This document shows, piece by piece, positions 1 to 8,463 of a DNA stretch of 64,000 nucleotides. Position numbers and translations under genes: made by a program. Source of the stretch: Flavobacterium gawalongense (lineage in GTDB: Bacteria; Bacteroidota; Bacteroidia; Flavobacteriales; Flavobacteriaceae); assembly GCF_007097265.1 (NCBI RefSeq), contig NZ_VJZP01000004.1, forward strand, positions 103,092 through 167,091. The letters run 5' to 3'. Under the pieces are notes generated by a model. The model was not told where the DNA came from. It searched no databases and was given only the letters and a program-made list of their open reading frames with translations. Each line of letters begins with the position of its first letter. The first letter of the stretch is position 1.

Positions 1-355
1 TAACAAGTTCACCGCCTTCCTCGTATTTTTTAACAAACTTAACTAGTCGCTGTTGTCTGTCATAACTGTAGTTTACAACCTCTTTCCAGTTACTTCCTTC
101 TCTTCCTTTGACGGTCATATCTAATAATCCCTGTAGATTATAAAAAAAACTTTGGGTGACTTCCGAGGTTTTAATCGACTGAAGTTTTCCTTCTTCAAAT
201 AAGATAGTTTTGTTTACAATTTCACCACTTTTTAAATTTCGGAAATTTGTTTTTACAATATTAATTTTTTTCAATTTAATTGAATTTTCCTGGACTTGAC
301 TTTGGGTCAAACATGGGAAGGCCACCATAAAAATGGCAATAATGTAGGTTTTCAT
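1..355 (-). CDS. secreted hypothetical protein, 3' part cut by window edge
   Basis: An open frame reads leftward from an ATG at 353-355 to the window edge without a stop (118 codons visible). It begins MKTYIIAIFMVAFPCLTQSQ, a typical Bacteroidota Sec signal peptide, followed by a charged, Lys/Glu-rich region and a stretch containing NYSYD. I recognise no family. The C-terminus lies outside the window, so length and function stay open. Confidence 0.6.
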   Translation of the reverse strand, partial: MKTYIIAIFMVAFPCLTQSQVQENSIKLKKINIVKTNFRNLKSGEIVNKTILFEEGKLQSIKTSEVTQSFFYNLQGLLDMTVKGREGSNWKEVVNYSYDRQQRLVKFVKKYEEGGELV

Positions 356-543
356 ATGGTATTTATATTGATTTGGGATTGCCAAAATACAAAAACCAAT
401 CAGAGCATAAAATTTTTACCGTTTGAAATTTACATTCTGAAACATTCAAATTGATAATCAATATATTACAAATTTTTTTTCGAATAATAGAACACTCCAT
501 TAAAAAGTGCCGAAATCAAATTTTAACAGACAGACTAAAAAAT

Positions 544-1899
544 TTACTTATCCCCAAAAATCTGCACATCATCCACTTGAAAAGCACCGTCCAACGCCAG
601 GTTTTTTCCGGAACCTGTATATTTGAAAGCTACATTTATTTTGCCTTTGTAAGAAGATAAATCTATCCCGCCGCTTCCTATAAATTGATACCAAGGGGTG
701 GCTTGTTTTGGTAATTTCGCCAAAACCGGAATCCAAGTTGCGGTTGCAACATTCAATCCGTCAAAATTAGTGGAAAGATAAACTTCCAAAGAATTCAATT
801 GGGAGTCCACATCTAAGTGATGTTGGGCAGTTCTGAAAGTCAAGACTTCATTGGTGTGCGAATCCATATCTATTTTTGGCGAAATCAACCAAGCAATATT
901 GGACGCAACTTTTGTACCTGAAATATTGAATTCAGCATAACCGTTCCCTGAATACACTGTTCCTTTCCAGAAAAGTGTTCCTTTTTGAACACTATTTGCC
1001 CAACCCGGAAGGCTCAAGTTCGATTTATCAACCACGGTTTCAAAATCTTCAGAGAAAAAAGGAACTACTCTATTTCCTGTCATAACAACATCTTTTTCGG
1101 AGCGCGGTAATAGTTGATAATCGGTTCCATATTTTGTTAAAATCCCTCTTACTTTTCCGCTACCATTGGGAACTAAATTACTGGAAAAATCGGAAAAACT
1201 GCTGGTTCTAAAATACACTTGATTCCCCAATTTATCCATCAAACCCCAATTGGTTGCGCCACCTACATTATTCGTTTCCTCAAAATAATGACGACCAATA
1301 GCAGCAGCCGTAAACTGAACATCGGATAATTCAATCAATGTATTCAAATTGGAATCGTTCAATACCTCTTCCATTGAAATTGTTTTTACAAGAAGTTCCT
1401 CCAGTACAGTTGTGCAAGAAGCATTCAGTACTTTTTTATAATCATTTTGCGAAAGTCGCCCTACTCCTCCTTCATTGTAAGAATTTACAAAAATACTTCC
1501 TATGCGCATGCCACCAAACGAAATGTCCGTGTATTGGTCTTTTAGTTTTAAATATACTTTATTACCCATTCTATAATCAATATACAAATTTGTAGCATCC
1601 ACAGGAACACTAAATCCTATGGCTGGCGTTGTGGCTGTAGCCAAAGTTTGAAAGGAAATGGACTTAAAAAAATTTCCCGATTCATCGCTGGAAACTACAT
1701 AAGCCTCAATTATATCATCAAAAGTATATTGTGTCACGATTGAATTGGCATTTTCCCGAACTTCCGCAACAGTTCGATTTACTATTAAATCCGGTTGCGT
1801 ACAACTTAGTTTTGGAATAGCTACTTCATCGTTTACACAACTGGTAAAAAGTGTTGTGATTATTATAGAAAAAAACAGGGAATTGAAAATTGGTTTCAT
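544..1899 (-). CDS. DUF5689-type surface lipoprotein
   Basis: A 451-residue exported lipoprotein. The N-terminus has a hydrophobic stretch ending in the lipobox LFTSC with the acylated Cys at residue 21. Residues about 30-260 look like the DUF5689 domain of Bacteroidota, and about 285-451 look like a jelly-roll 'choice-of-anchor' domain. It lies directly downstream of a TonB-dependent receptor on the same strand, the usual arrangement for a receptor and its surface-exposed partner, so a role in capture of an unknown substrate at the outer membrane is inferred. A large hairpin (1949-2020) sits in the gap between the two genes and could lower expression of this second gene. Family call by eye, substrate unknown. 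Confidence 0.75.
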   Translation of the reverse strand: MKPIFNSLFFSIIITTLFTSCVNDEVAIPKLSCTQPDLIVNRTVAEVRENANSIVTQYTFDDIIEAYVVSSDESGNFFKSISFQTLATATTPAIGFSVPVDATNLYIDYRMGNKVYLKLKDQYTDISFGGMRIGSIFVNSYNEGGVGRLSQNDYKKVLNASCTTVLEELLVKTISMEEVLNDSNLNTLIELSDVQFTAAAIGRHYFEETNNVGGATNWGLMDKLGNQVYFRTSSFSDFSSNLVPNGSGKVRGILTKYGTDYQLLPRSEKDVVMTGNRVVPFFSEDFETVVDKSNLSLPGWANSVQKGTLFWKGTVYSGNGYAEFNISGTKVASNIAWLISPKIDMDSHTNEVLTFRTAQHHLDVDSQLNSLEVYLSTNFDGLNVATATWIPVLAKLPKQATPWYQFIGSGGIDLSSYKGKINVAFKYTGSGKNLALDGAFQVDDVQIFGDK

Positions 1900-1948
1900 A
1901 GATGACTATTTATTGTTAAAAATGATTTGTCTAAAATTTGCTACTTAT

Positions 1949-2020
1949 ATGACCTTATATTTCTTATATGGTTAAAACATTTTAGTTGTTTTTTGAACCA
2001 TATAAGAAATATAAGGTCAT
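1949..2020. repeat. perfect 25-bp inverted repeat (hairpin)
   Basis: Arms 1949-1973 and 1996-2020 are exact reverse complements and enclose a 22-base loop. The arm contains CTTATATTTCTTATATGGTT. A near-copy of this hairpin occurs at 7971-8028 and a related one at 9649-9727, so it belongs to a dispersed family. It lies between the TonB receptor and the lipoprotein gene, where it could act as an mRNA stabiliser or partial terminator (inference). Confidence 0.85.
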
Positions 2021-2073
2021 CTGAATTTTAGAATATATTAATTGTTTACGTTCATTGCGTAATCCGTTTTTAT

Positions 2074-4911
2074 TTATAAATTGATTGAAATATTTACGAA
2101 ATAAGTTCTTCCGTAGCCGTAAAAATATTTGTTGCCAAAGGATGGTGTTCCGCTGGAAACATCCTGATTGCGCTTCCTGAAATTGGCATTTCTGGCTTGT
2201 TCGTAACCGCCAGTTTTATAAACAGTATTCAATGCATTATTAACGCTGGCAAAAAGACCTACATATTTACCGTAAATGCGCCATGATTTTCCGCCAACCA
2301 AGTTTAATAGTGTTGTTGGAGCAAACTTTTCCTGTTGCAATAATTCCTTGGCTCTTTCTTCCGTAGCTTCCGGAAAGGAAAATCCGCTGGCGGGATTAAT
2401 ATAAAAATGATCTGTTCTGGCAATGGGAGAAAAATCAATATAGCTGTTCGCTAAATAATTAATATTTACACCAATCCACCAAAATTTAGGATCTCGGTAT
2501 TCAATTCCCAACGAATACGCTTGTTGTGGCGAGCCCGGTTGTTTGTAGTTTTTCAATGCTGCGGTTCCAAAATCAAAAACGGGATTCGTATTTTCTATTG
2601 AAGCTTCGGCATCATTTGTCACCATTACATTTGGATTGCTGTCATACGTATATTCACCAAAAGCTGCCGAAAAAGTGGTTTTCAACGTTGAGTTTATCTG
2701 GTATTCCAGACTTAACTCGGTCCCCAGATTTCTCTTGTTCAAATGCGTTAGCGTCTGACTCACAAATGCACTGGTGTTGTTATACCCTGCCCCATCGTCA
2801 AAAATTCCTTCGGCGTAAAAGAAAGAAGTTTGAGTGGCGTCTTTTATCAACGTATAAAAAGCGGTTAATCGCGCTTTGAATCTTGGAGAACGATGGATAT
2901 AACTGGCATCCAGACTACTGCTATTTTCACTTTCCAAATCGTCAACAATCCTATTATTTAAGCGAGAATTTGGAAAAGTATTTCTAATTGTTGGTGCTTT
3001 TGTCAAATGCGCTGCGTTAAAAACCAACAGTTGTTTTCCGGATATTTTGTACGTTACTCCACCTTTGAATCCAAAATTTTCGAATGTTGCTTTCTTACTT
3101 TTTCCAAAGGAATTCGTTTCGTAAATTCCGTTTTTGTACAATCCTTCCCTTTGATAATTGGTGCTTGAAAAACTTTGAGCCAGATAAAAATCGACTTTGT
3201 TGTACGAGAATTTGAATTGTGTAAACGCATCAAGTGTATTGGCAACATAATTATAATTGTATCCGTATTCATCCCCAACAACTACTTGACGGTTTGGATT
3301 ATTCAAGTCAGATTGAGATTGGTTTCCGTTATAAAAAGCATCAATATCTTCAAAAAAAGCACCACCTAATAAATCTAAAAGCTTTTGGTAATTGTGTGAT
3401 TTCAAGTTTTTAAAAGATCCCCCAGCATTCAAAATAACATTTTCCGTGAGCTGTGTATTAAATGTAGAAGTCGCCACGATTGTTTTATCATCCGTGCGGT
3501 CTTCATATAAAACATACTTGCTTTTGGAAGGTTCGTAACCTGAAATTGTTCCATTTATATCTGCAATTGGGTTTTGATTGGCTTGGTACATCGCGTTCCA
3601 ATCGATTTGCTGATTGGCTAAAAACAGTACTTTGCTTTTTTCCGCATTCTCTAAATCCGGTGTGAATTCACCTGAAAATTCACCGTTATCTGATTCATAA
3701 TGCGAACTGTAATAACTTGGCAGTTTTCTATAATAGGTAGGATCCGGACTATTGGCATTTTGATAATCGATGTTGCTGTTTCCAATTTTTCCAAACTGAT
3801 ACATCAAGCTAGAATTTAAAGTTGTCTTGTCATTAACTTTAAAAAAATGATTCCCCATCAAAATGGGTTCTTCGATAGTTTTCATTCTCGAATTTCTCTT
3901 ATTCCCATCTTGAAATCCCCAATAGGAATTGTATTTTCCGTTTGTTAATTGAGTAACTTCGGTGGTATTTGGGGAATTTTTCCCTCTAGAATTTGGCGTG
4001 TAAAATACCGTAAAGCTCAGCGAATGATTGTCGTTTACTTTTTTCTCCACACTTATAAATCCTGAATTGGCATCATAATTCGTTCCTTCGAAATAGCTTT
4101 CTTGTGCCCATCGCTTTCCTGCCGAAACCACCAATGCCCAGCCTCGCGTATTCATTCCGGAAGCATAGGTTCCCATCATGCGCCAACTGTAATTGGTATT
4201 GGTCCCGGAAAATGAAATTCTGGTGCCGGGTCTATAAATGGAAGCTCGGGTATTGATTTCCTGAGTGCCCAATATTCCCCCAAAAGTATAATCGGAAGGA
4301 GCTGTTCCTACTGAAAATTCCTGATTACGCAGCGCATCGTTCAAGCCTCCCCAATCACCCCATTGTGGTCTGCCATCATATAATTTATTCATCGAAACGC
4401 CATTAATCATCATCGTGGAATGTTCGCTATCCAATCCCCGAATTCTAAAACGAGCCTGTCCCCAATTGAACGCCGCCGCTTGCTGAAAAGCATCTTTGGA
4501 GGATTGCAAAAGCCCCGAAGTGCTTTCGGAGCCACTGTTGTCATCGCTTAAATCACTTTCGTATAGCGTTATTAAACTGGTTTGTTGTTCTGAAGTTTGA
4601 TCTTCTTCTAATAGTATCAGGTCTGAATCGAGTAGTTGTCCTGCTATGATTTCAACAGGAAATAATGCGTCCTTATACCCCTGACTGTGAAATAAAACCA
4701 GTTGGTTTCCTTGTGAAACATTATCAAATCTAAATTCACCATCAACTGTTGTCAGCTGCATTAAATTTGTATTTTGAATCGTAACTACGACAGATGCTAC
4801 CGGTTGTTGTGTTTTGGAATCGATAACTTTTCCGGAAATGCCTGTTTCTTGTTGTGCAAAAGCAAAAGGCATTGAAACAAAAAAGAAGAGAATCAGGGTA
4901 ATTTTTTTCAT
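2074..4911 (-). CDS. TonB-dependent outer-membrane receptor with carboxypeptidase-regulatory-like domain
   Basis: A 945-residue outer-membrane receptor. I chose the ATG at 4911 (MKKITLILFFFVSMPFAFAQ, a clear signal peptide) over a GTG two codons upstream. Residues about 22-100 form a CarboxypepD_reg-like domain (GISGKVIDSKTQQPVAS). A plug domain follows (RIRGLDSEHSTMMINGVSMN) and then a long aromatic-rich beta-barrel ending in aromatic residues (RTYFVNISINL). Length and order are normal for the family. The DUF5689 lipoprotein downstream is the likely partner. The transported substrate cannot be read from sequence. Confidence 0.88.
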   Translation of the reverse strand: MKKITLILFFFVSMPFAFAQQETGISGKVIDSKTQQPVASVVVTIQNTNLMQLTTVDGEFRFDNVSQGNQLVLFHSQGYKDALFPVEIIAGQLLDSDLILLEEDQTSEQQTSLITLYESDLSDDNSGSESTSGLLQSSKDAFQQAAAFNWGQARFRIRGLDSEHSTMMINGVSMNKLYDGRPQWGDWGGLNDALRNQEFSVGTAPSDYTFGGILGTQEINTRASIYRPGTRISFSGTNTNYSWRMMGTYASGMNTRGWALVVSAGKRWAQESYFEGTNYDANSGFISVEKKVNDNHSLSFTVFYTPNSRGKNSPNTTEVTQLTNGKYNSYWGFQDGNKRNSRMKTIEEPILMGNHFFKVNDKTTLNSSLMYQFGKIGNSNIDYQNANSPDPTYYRKLPSYYSSHYESDNGEFSGEFTPDLENAEKSKVLFLANQQIDWNAMYQANQNPIADINGTISGYEPSKSKYVLYEDRTDDKTIVATSTFNTQLTENVILNAGGSFKNLKSHNYQKLLDLLGGAFFEDIDAFYNGNQSQSDLNNPNRQVVVGDEYGYNYNYVANTLDAFTQFKFSYNKVDFYLAQSFSSTNYQREGLYKNGIYETNSFGKSKKATFENFGFKGGVTYKISGKQLLVFNAAHLTKAPTIRNTFPNSRLNNRIVDDLESENSSSLDASYIHRSPRFKARLTAFYTLIKDATQTSFFYAEGIFDDGAGYNNTSAFVSQTLTHLNKRNLGTELSLEYQINSTLKTTFSAAFGEYTYDSNPNVMVTNDAEASIENTNPVFDFGTAALKNYKQPGSPQQAYSLGIEYRDPKFWWIGVNINYLANSYIDFSPIARTDHFYINPASGFSFPEATEERAKELLQQEKFAPTTLLNLVGGKSWRIYGKYVGLFASVNNALNTVYKTGGYEQARNANFRKRNQDVSSGTPSFGNKYFYGYGRTYFVNISINL

Positions 4912-4961
4912 AAGCACATTATGTCTTTTATGAGCGAATTAGAATGGGCCAATAAATAAAA

Positions 4962-5072
4962 ATTCTTTATTCTATTTCGACTTAATCAAATACGGTCCTT
5001 AGAGAATCAACATTACGGATAATGATGATTTTTTTTGAACAGCAGAGATTATTCCTAAATAGAATAAAGAAT
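4962..5072. repeat. 16-bp perfect inverted repeats enclosing 79 bases upstream of the TonB receptor
   Basis: ATTCTTTATTCTATTT at 4962-4977 is exactly repeated in inverse at 5057-5072. I see no target-site duplication. It could be a small non-autonomous element or a regulatory structure in the receptor leader. The 4912-5415 gap contains no gene; it holds this repeat, the hairpin at 5152-5197 and the one at 5320-5358. Confidence 0.6.
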
Positions 5073-5151
5073 CAGAAAAATGGAAAAAATGTTTTTGGAA
5101 AGTGGTATTTTGAGACCGAATAAAATTCTGCTGAAAAGTGTGGTATTAGAA

Positions 5152-5197
5152 TTTTAAACTAAATTTAAATAGCTTACTATTTAAATTTAGTTTAAAA
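5152..5197. repeat. perfect 21-bp-arm hairpin
   Basis: Arms 5152-5172 and 5177-5197 are exact reverse complements with a 4-base loop. The sequence is all A+T except three C/G positions per arm. It lies downstream of the MFS gene (minus strand) and upstream of the TonB receptor, so it may separate the two transcription units. Confidence 0.75.
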
Positions 5198-5319
5198 ATA
5201 AGAAAAAAACTATTAAGTTGTTCTTTTTTATAGAAAAAATCTTATAATTTTTTTTAACTCCTATAATCTGGAAATATTCTAAGAAATTAAAAACGCAATG
5301 AATAGCCCCGATGGCAGCA

Positions 5320-5358
5320 AGTATCCTTTTTCTCGTTTTTTTACGAGAAAAAGATACT
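5320..5358. terminator. hairpin downstream of the MFS transporter gene
   Basis: Arms 5320-5335 and 5344-5358 (CTTTTTCTCG / CGAGAAAAAG core) form a strong stem about 60 bases past the MFS stop. The surrounding words AGCCCCGATGGCAGC and CAGCGGG recall a dispersed intergenic element I associate with Flavobacterium genomes. It may act as a bidirectional terminator; function is inferred. Confidence 0.5.
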
Positions 5359-5415
5359 GCGTACAGCGGGTGTGGGTATTCTTATAAAAACGGGGATGTT
5401 GTGCTTCTAAAAAAA

Positions 5416-6630
5416 CTAGTCTTGAATTGCCTTGATTTTGGTAACCATTAGTGCAATGAAGAATCCAAAAATACCAATGAAAGCGAATGAAAACCGCAAA
5501 CTAAATGCCTCGGCTATGTAACCAATTATGGGTGGTCCCATTAAAAATCCGAGGAAACTTACACTTGAAACGATGGTTAAAGCTTCGCCTGTTGGGATAG
5601 TTGGATGTTTCCCTGCGATGCTATAAAGGGTTGGTATAATAGTTGAAACTCCTAATCCTACAAACATAAAAGCAATGGTTGACGGAATTATGAACGGAAA
5701 AAATACAGCGGTAAATAACCCTACCGAAATCATACAACCACTAATTTGCATCACTTTTTTTCGTCCAAATTTATGACTCAAGCCATCTCCAAAAAATCGA
5801 CCACTTGCCATCATAATCATAAACGAAGTGTATCCCAAAATCACTAATGGCCCAGGTGCTTTGATGACATCTTTGAAATAAACACCGCTCCAGTCGAACA
5901 TGACACCTTCACTGGCCATGCAACAAAAACCAATTATACCAAGGAAAATTAAAGCACTATCTGGTTTAGTAAATAATTTTTTCTTTTCGGTTTGGATGGT
6001 TTCTTTGGCTTTTATTAAAAATTTGAAATTAAAACCAATCATCAAAAGCACAATTGAGGCAACGATTAAAAAGTGTTGATACGGAGTAAGTTCCAATGCT
6101 AACATTCCCAAACCTACCAAAGCACCCGTGAATCCTGCCAAACTCCACATGCCATGAAAAGACGACATTATGGTTTTCTTAAAAAGTTCTTCGGTATAAA
6201 CGCCCTGAGTGTTTACGGATATGTTTGCCAAATTCCCAAATATTCCAAATACAAATAATCCCAGTGACAATTGCCAAGCCTGAGTGGCCAGTCCAAGATT
6301 AGTTAAACTAAAAACATAAAATAATAGAGAGAATATAAGGATGCGGTGACTGCCGAATTTGGTTACTAATTTTCCGGACAGAGGCATAATCACCAATTGT
6401 CCCATTGGCAAGGCAAATAGAATAGTTCCTAAATGACCATCACTTAAATGCAATGCTGTTTTGATATCCGGGATTCGGCTCGCCCAAGTGGCAAAACACA
6501 AACCCATACCAAAATAAAACATCGAAACTGCCCAACGAATTCTATTCAAATAAGAAATCTTAGCGTCTTTATACGTTTTCTTATATTTTGCTTTGGTTCT
6601 GAACCTACCTATAAAATTTAAATCTATCAA
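5416..6630 (-). CDS. MFS transporter
   Basis: A 404-residue, 12-helix inner-membrane protein of the major facilitator superfamily. The N-terminal half carries FATWASRIPDIKTAL followed by a helix and GKLVTKFGSHR, the MFS loop 2-3 motif; a second copy-like motif, GDGLSHKFGRKK, lies in the C-terminal half. The WASRIPD segment is typical of the YbjJ-like branch. The frame opens with TTG and has no ATG before residue 36, so the exact start is uncertain. TATTTTTG on the minus strand near 6660 fits a -7 box. It stands alone, so no substrate can be inferred. Confidence 0.82.
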   Translation of the reverse strand: MIDLNFIGRFRTKAKYKKTYKDAKISYLNRIRWAVSMFYFGMGLCFATWASRIPDIKTALHLSDGHLGTILFALPMGQLVIMPLSGKLVTKFGSHRILIFSLLFYVFSLTNLGLATQAWQLSLGLFVFGIFGNLANISVNTQGVYTEELFKKTIMSSFHGMWSLAGFTGALVGLGMLALELTPYQHFLIVASIVLLMIGFNFKFLIKAKETIQTEKKKLFTKPDSALIFLGIIGFCCMASEGVMFDWSGVYFKDVIKAPGPLVILGYTSFMIMMASGRFFGDGLSHKFGRKKVMQISGCMISVGLFTAVFFPFIIPSTIAFMFVGLGVSTIIPTLYSIAGKHPTIPTGEALTIVSSVSFLGFLMGPPIIGYIAEAFSLRFSFAFIGIFGFFIALMVTKIKAIQD

Positions 6631-6770
6631 GACAATTGGATTTTGAAATTTTGCTATTCAAAAATACAAAATCCAATCTTTCCATTTTAGTAAATACTTT
6701 ATAAACCGAAAAATACATCGTTATTGTTTATAAATTAGGTTAAAAAAGCATTAGTATTTAGGATTTATTC

Positions 6771-6847
6771 ACCACGAATTTCACAAATTTTACACGAATT
6801 TTTAGTTAGAAACTAAAGAAATTAGTGTTTTTCGTGTAATTCGTGGT
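6771..6847. repeat. inverted repeat with ACCACGAATT ends
   Basis: ACCACGAATT (6771-6780) and AATTCGTGGT (6838-6847) are exact inverse copies, and inner parts (TTACACGAA / TTCGTGTAA) also pair. It lies between the MFS and oxidoreductase genes, both minus strand, and could end the oxidoreductase transcript or be a small repeat element. Confidence 0.6.
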
Positions 6848-6875
6848 AAGGATTTTAAAGGATAATCATAATGAA

Positions 6876-7916
6876 CTATAAATCAATCACTTTCTTTTGG
6901 GCACTACTTTGAATCGCCGCTTCAATAATTTGCATGACATGAACTCCGTCCTGAGCAGTTACCGGCTCTGATATATCATTTGAAATAGAATTCCAAACCC
7001 CGTCAAAAAAATCATAATAATTGCCTTGAAGTGTTGGTACTTTGGCATTAAAAATATCGTTCTTGATTTCAGTATGTAAAGTGCCTTCTTTACTCTTAGG
7101 CTCTTTTCCCCAAGTGTCTAAATTTGGTTTTTTTCCAAGTTTTAAATCGTCTTCCTGCACATCGCCACGCGGTTTTAGGAAAGAACCTTTTTTACCATGA
7201 ATCATATAAGACGGAATGGCCTCCCTGACAAAAAATCCCGCTTTCAATCGGACACGGAAATCAGGATAATACAGCAAAATATCTATATAATCATCTACCA
7301 AAGAATGTTCTCGCGTGATTCTAATATCAGCAAAAACGGATTCGGGCAAACCAAATAAACACAACGCCTGATCAATTAAATGAGGTCCTAAATCCTTTAG
7401 AATTCCTGCGCCGGAATTGGCAGTTTCTTTGTGTGACTTTGGACTCAAAAGTGGATTGTAACGGTCAAAATGGAATTCGGCTTCCACGATTTCACCCAAC
7501 ACTTTATCTGAAATGATTTTCTGAACAGTTTTGAAATCGCTGTCCCATCTTCTATTTTGGAAAACGGCTAGTTTCACTCCTCTTTCTTTGGCCAAAGCGG
7601 CTAATTCCTGAGCTTGGGCAACGGTTGTGGTAAATGCCTTTTCGACAATCGCGTGTTTTCCCGCAAGCAATACTTTTTTGGCATATTCATAATGCGTATC
7701 CACTGGCGTATTAACAATCACTAAATCGACATCGTCTTCGAGTAAAGCCTCCATTGTGGCATAACTTTTAACCGAAGGATAATCCTCTCGTATCAATTTT
7801 TTACTTCTTTCCCATGAACCAAGCAGTTCAAATCCTTTATGAAATGATATAAACGGGGCGTGGAATACTTTTCCAGACATTCCGTAGGAAAGTAAAGCAG
7901 TTCTTATTTTTTGCAT
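6876..7916 (-). CDS. Gfo/Idh/MocA family NAD(P)-dependent oxidoreductase
   Basis: A 346-residue cytoplasmic dehydrogenase. I chose the ATG at 7916 (MQKIRTALLSYGMSGKVFHA) rather than a GTG 18 codons upstream, because the Rossmann strand begins there. The N-terminal NAD(P)-binding domain (about 1-120) shows YGMSGKVFHAP and VNTPVDTHYEYA. The family's EKP motif reads EKAFTTTV, with the Lys kept but Pro replaced by Ala. The C-terminal domain (about 125-346) includes DLGPHLIDQAL, with the usual D and H. It resembles E. coli YdgJ/YhhX-like members. The substrate, probably a sugar or inositol derivative, is not determinable. Confidence 0.87.
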   Translation of the reverse strand: MQKIRTALLSYGMSGKVFHAPFISFHKGFELLGSWERSKKLIREDYPSVKSYATMEALLEDDVDLVIVNTPVDTHYEYAKKVLLAGKHAIVEKAFTTTVAQAQELAALAKERGVKLAVFQNRRWDSDFKTVQKIISDKVLGEIVEAEFHFDRYNPLLSPKSHKETANSGAGILKDLGPHLIDQALCLFGLPESVFADIRITREHSLVDDYIDILLYYPDFRVRLKAGFFVREAIPSYMIHGKKGSFLKPRGDVQEDDLKLGKKPNLDTWGKEPKSKEGTLHTEIKNDIFNAKVPTLQGNYYDFFDGVWNSISNDISEPVTAQDGVHVMQIIEAAIQSSAQKKVIDL

Positions 7917-7970
7917 GTACTGTTTTTTTAAGTCGAACACGAATTTATAACTTTTAATTTTAAAACTCAC

Positions 7971-8028
7971 ATGAACTTATATTCCTTATGCGGTTAAATT
8001 TTGAACCATATAAGGAATGTAAGTTCAT
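7971..8028. repeat. near-perfect 25-bp inverted repeat, second member of the hairpin family
   Basis: Arms 7971-7995 and 8004-8028 pair with about three mismatches around an 8-base loop. The arm words CCTTATGCGGTT / AACCATATAAGG match those of the hairpin at 1949-2020, so both belong to one dispersed family. It lies just upstream of the oxidoreductase gene. Confidence 0.8.
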
Positions 8029-8118
8029 TGAAGAAATAGGCAGAATGATTGCTAATTAATTTTTGCTTGAAAATTTGGTGAAAAATAATTTCGTGTTAAT
8101 TCGTGAAATTCTATCTAA

Positions 8119-8220
8119 TACCAAAGACAAATATAATATAGACCAATTATTTATCCTCACCCCCAACCCCTCTCCAAAGGAGAGGGGAGTCGTTGGACTA
8201 TATTATATTTTCCTTTGGTA
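8119..8220. mobile_element. MITE-like 102-bp nested palindrome
   Basis: Outer arms 8119-8141 and 8198-8220 (TACCAAAG...ATATAATATAG) pair with two mismatches. Inside is a second, G+C-rich hairpin, CCCCTCTCC (8167-8175) / GGAGAGGGG (8179-8187), preceded by CACCCCCAA. It is far richer in G+C than its surroundings. I recall the CACCCCCAACCCCTCTCC word as a dispersed repeat in several bacterial genomes. The gap 7917-8463 contains no gene, only this element and two hairpins. Confidence 0.6.
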
Positions 8221-8273
8221 TAACTCTTTTCAACTGTTTGGTTAAGAATTCGAAATAGTATTATGGTTTATAA

Positions 8274-8340
8274 AATCTGCTGAATCTGCAAAATCTGCGT
8301 GCTAAAAATTTTCACGCAGATTTTGCAGATTCAGCAGATT
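8274..8340. repeat. perfect 28-bp-arm hairpin
   Basis: Arms 8274-8301 and 8313-8340 are exact reverse complements around an 11-base loop. The arm is itself built of three AATCTGC-like words in a row (AATCTGCTGAATCTGCAAAA). It is downstream of the ene-reductase gene (minus strand), where it may end or stabilise the transcript. Confidence 0.85.
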
Positions 8341-8463
8341 AATGTAGTAGAAAATTTATTTTTTATTGTCCTCTTTGATAAACCCATTTCATCACTGCGT
8401 ATTTTCAGAGTTAGCAACTCTTTGTCTAAGTCCAACCACTTTCTTTAAATTCGTGTTTACATT

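Noticed and set aside
451..660. 69-codon plus-strand frame
   Set aside because: It overlaps the 3' end of the lipoprotein gene and has no signal or family features.
8063..8245. 60-codon open frame
   Set aside because: It runs through the nested palindrome at 8119-8220 and has no family features.
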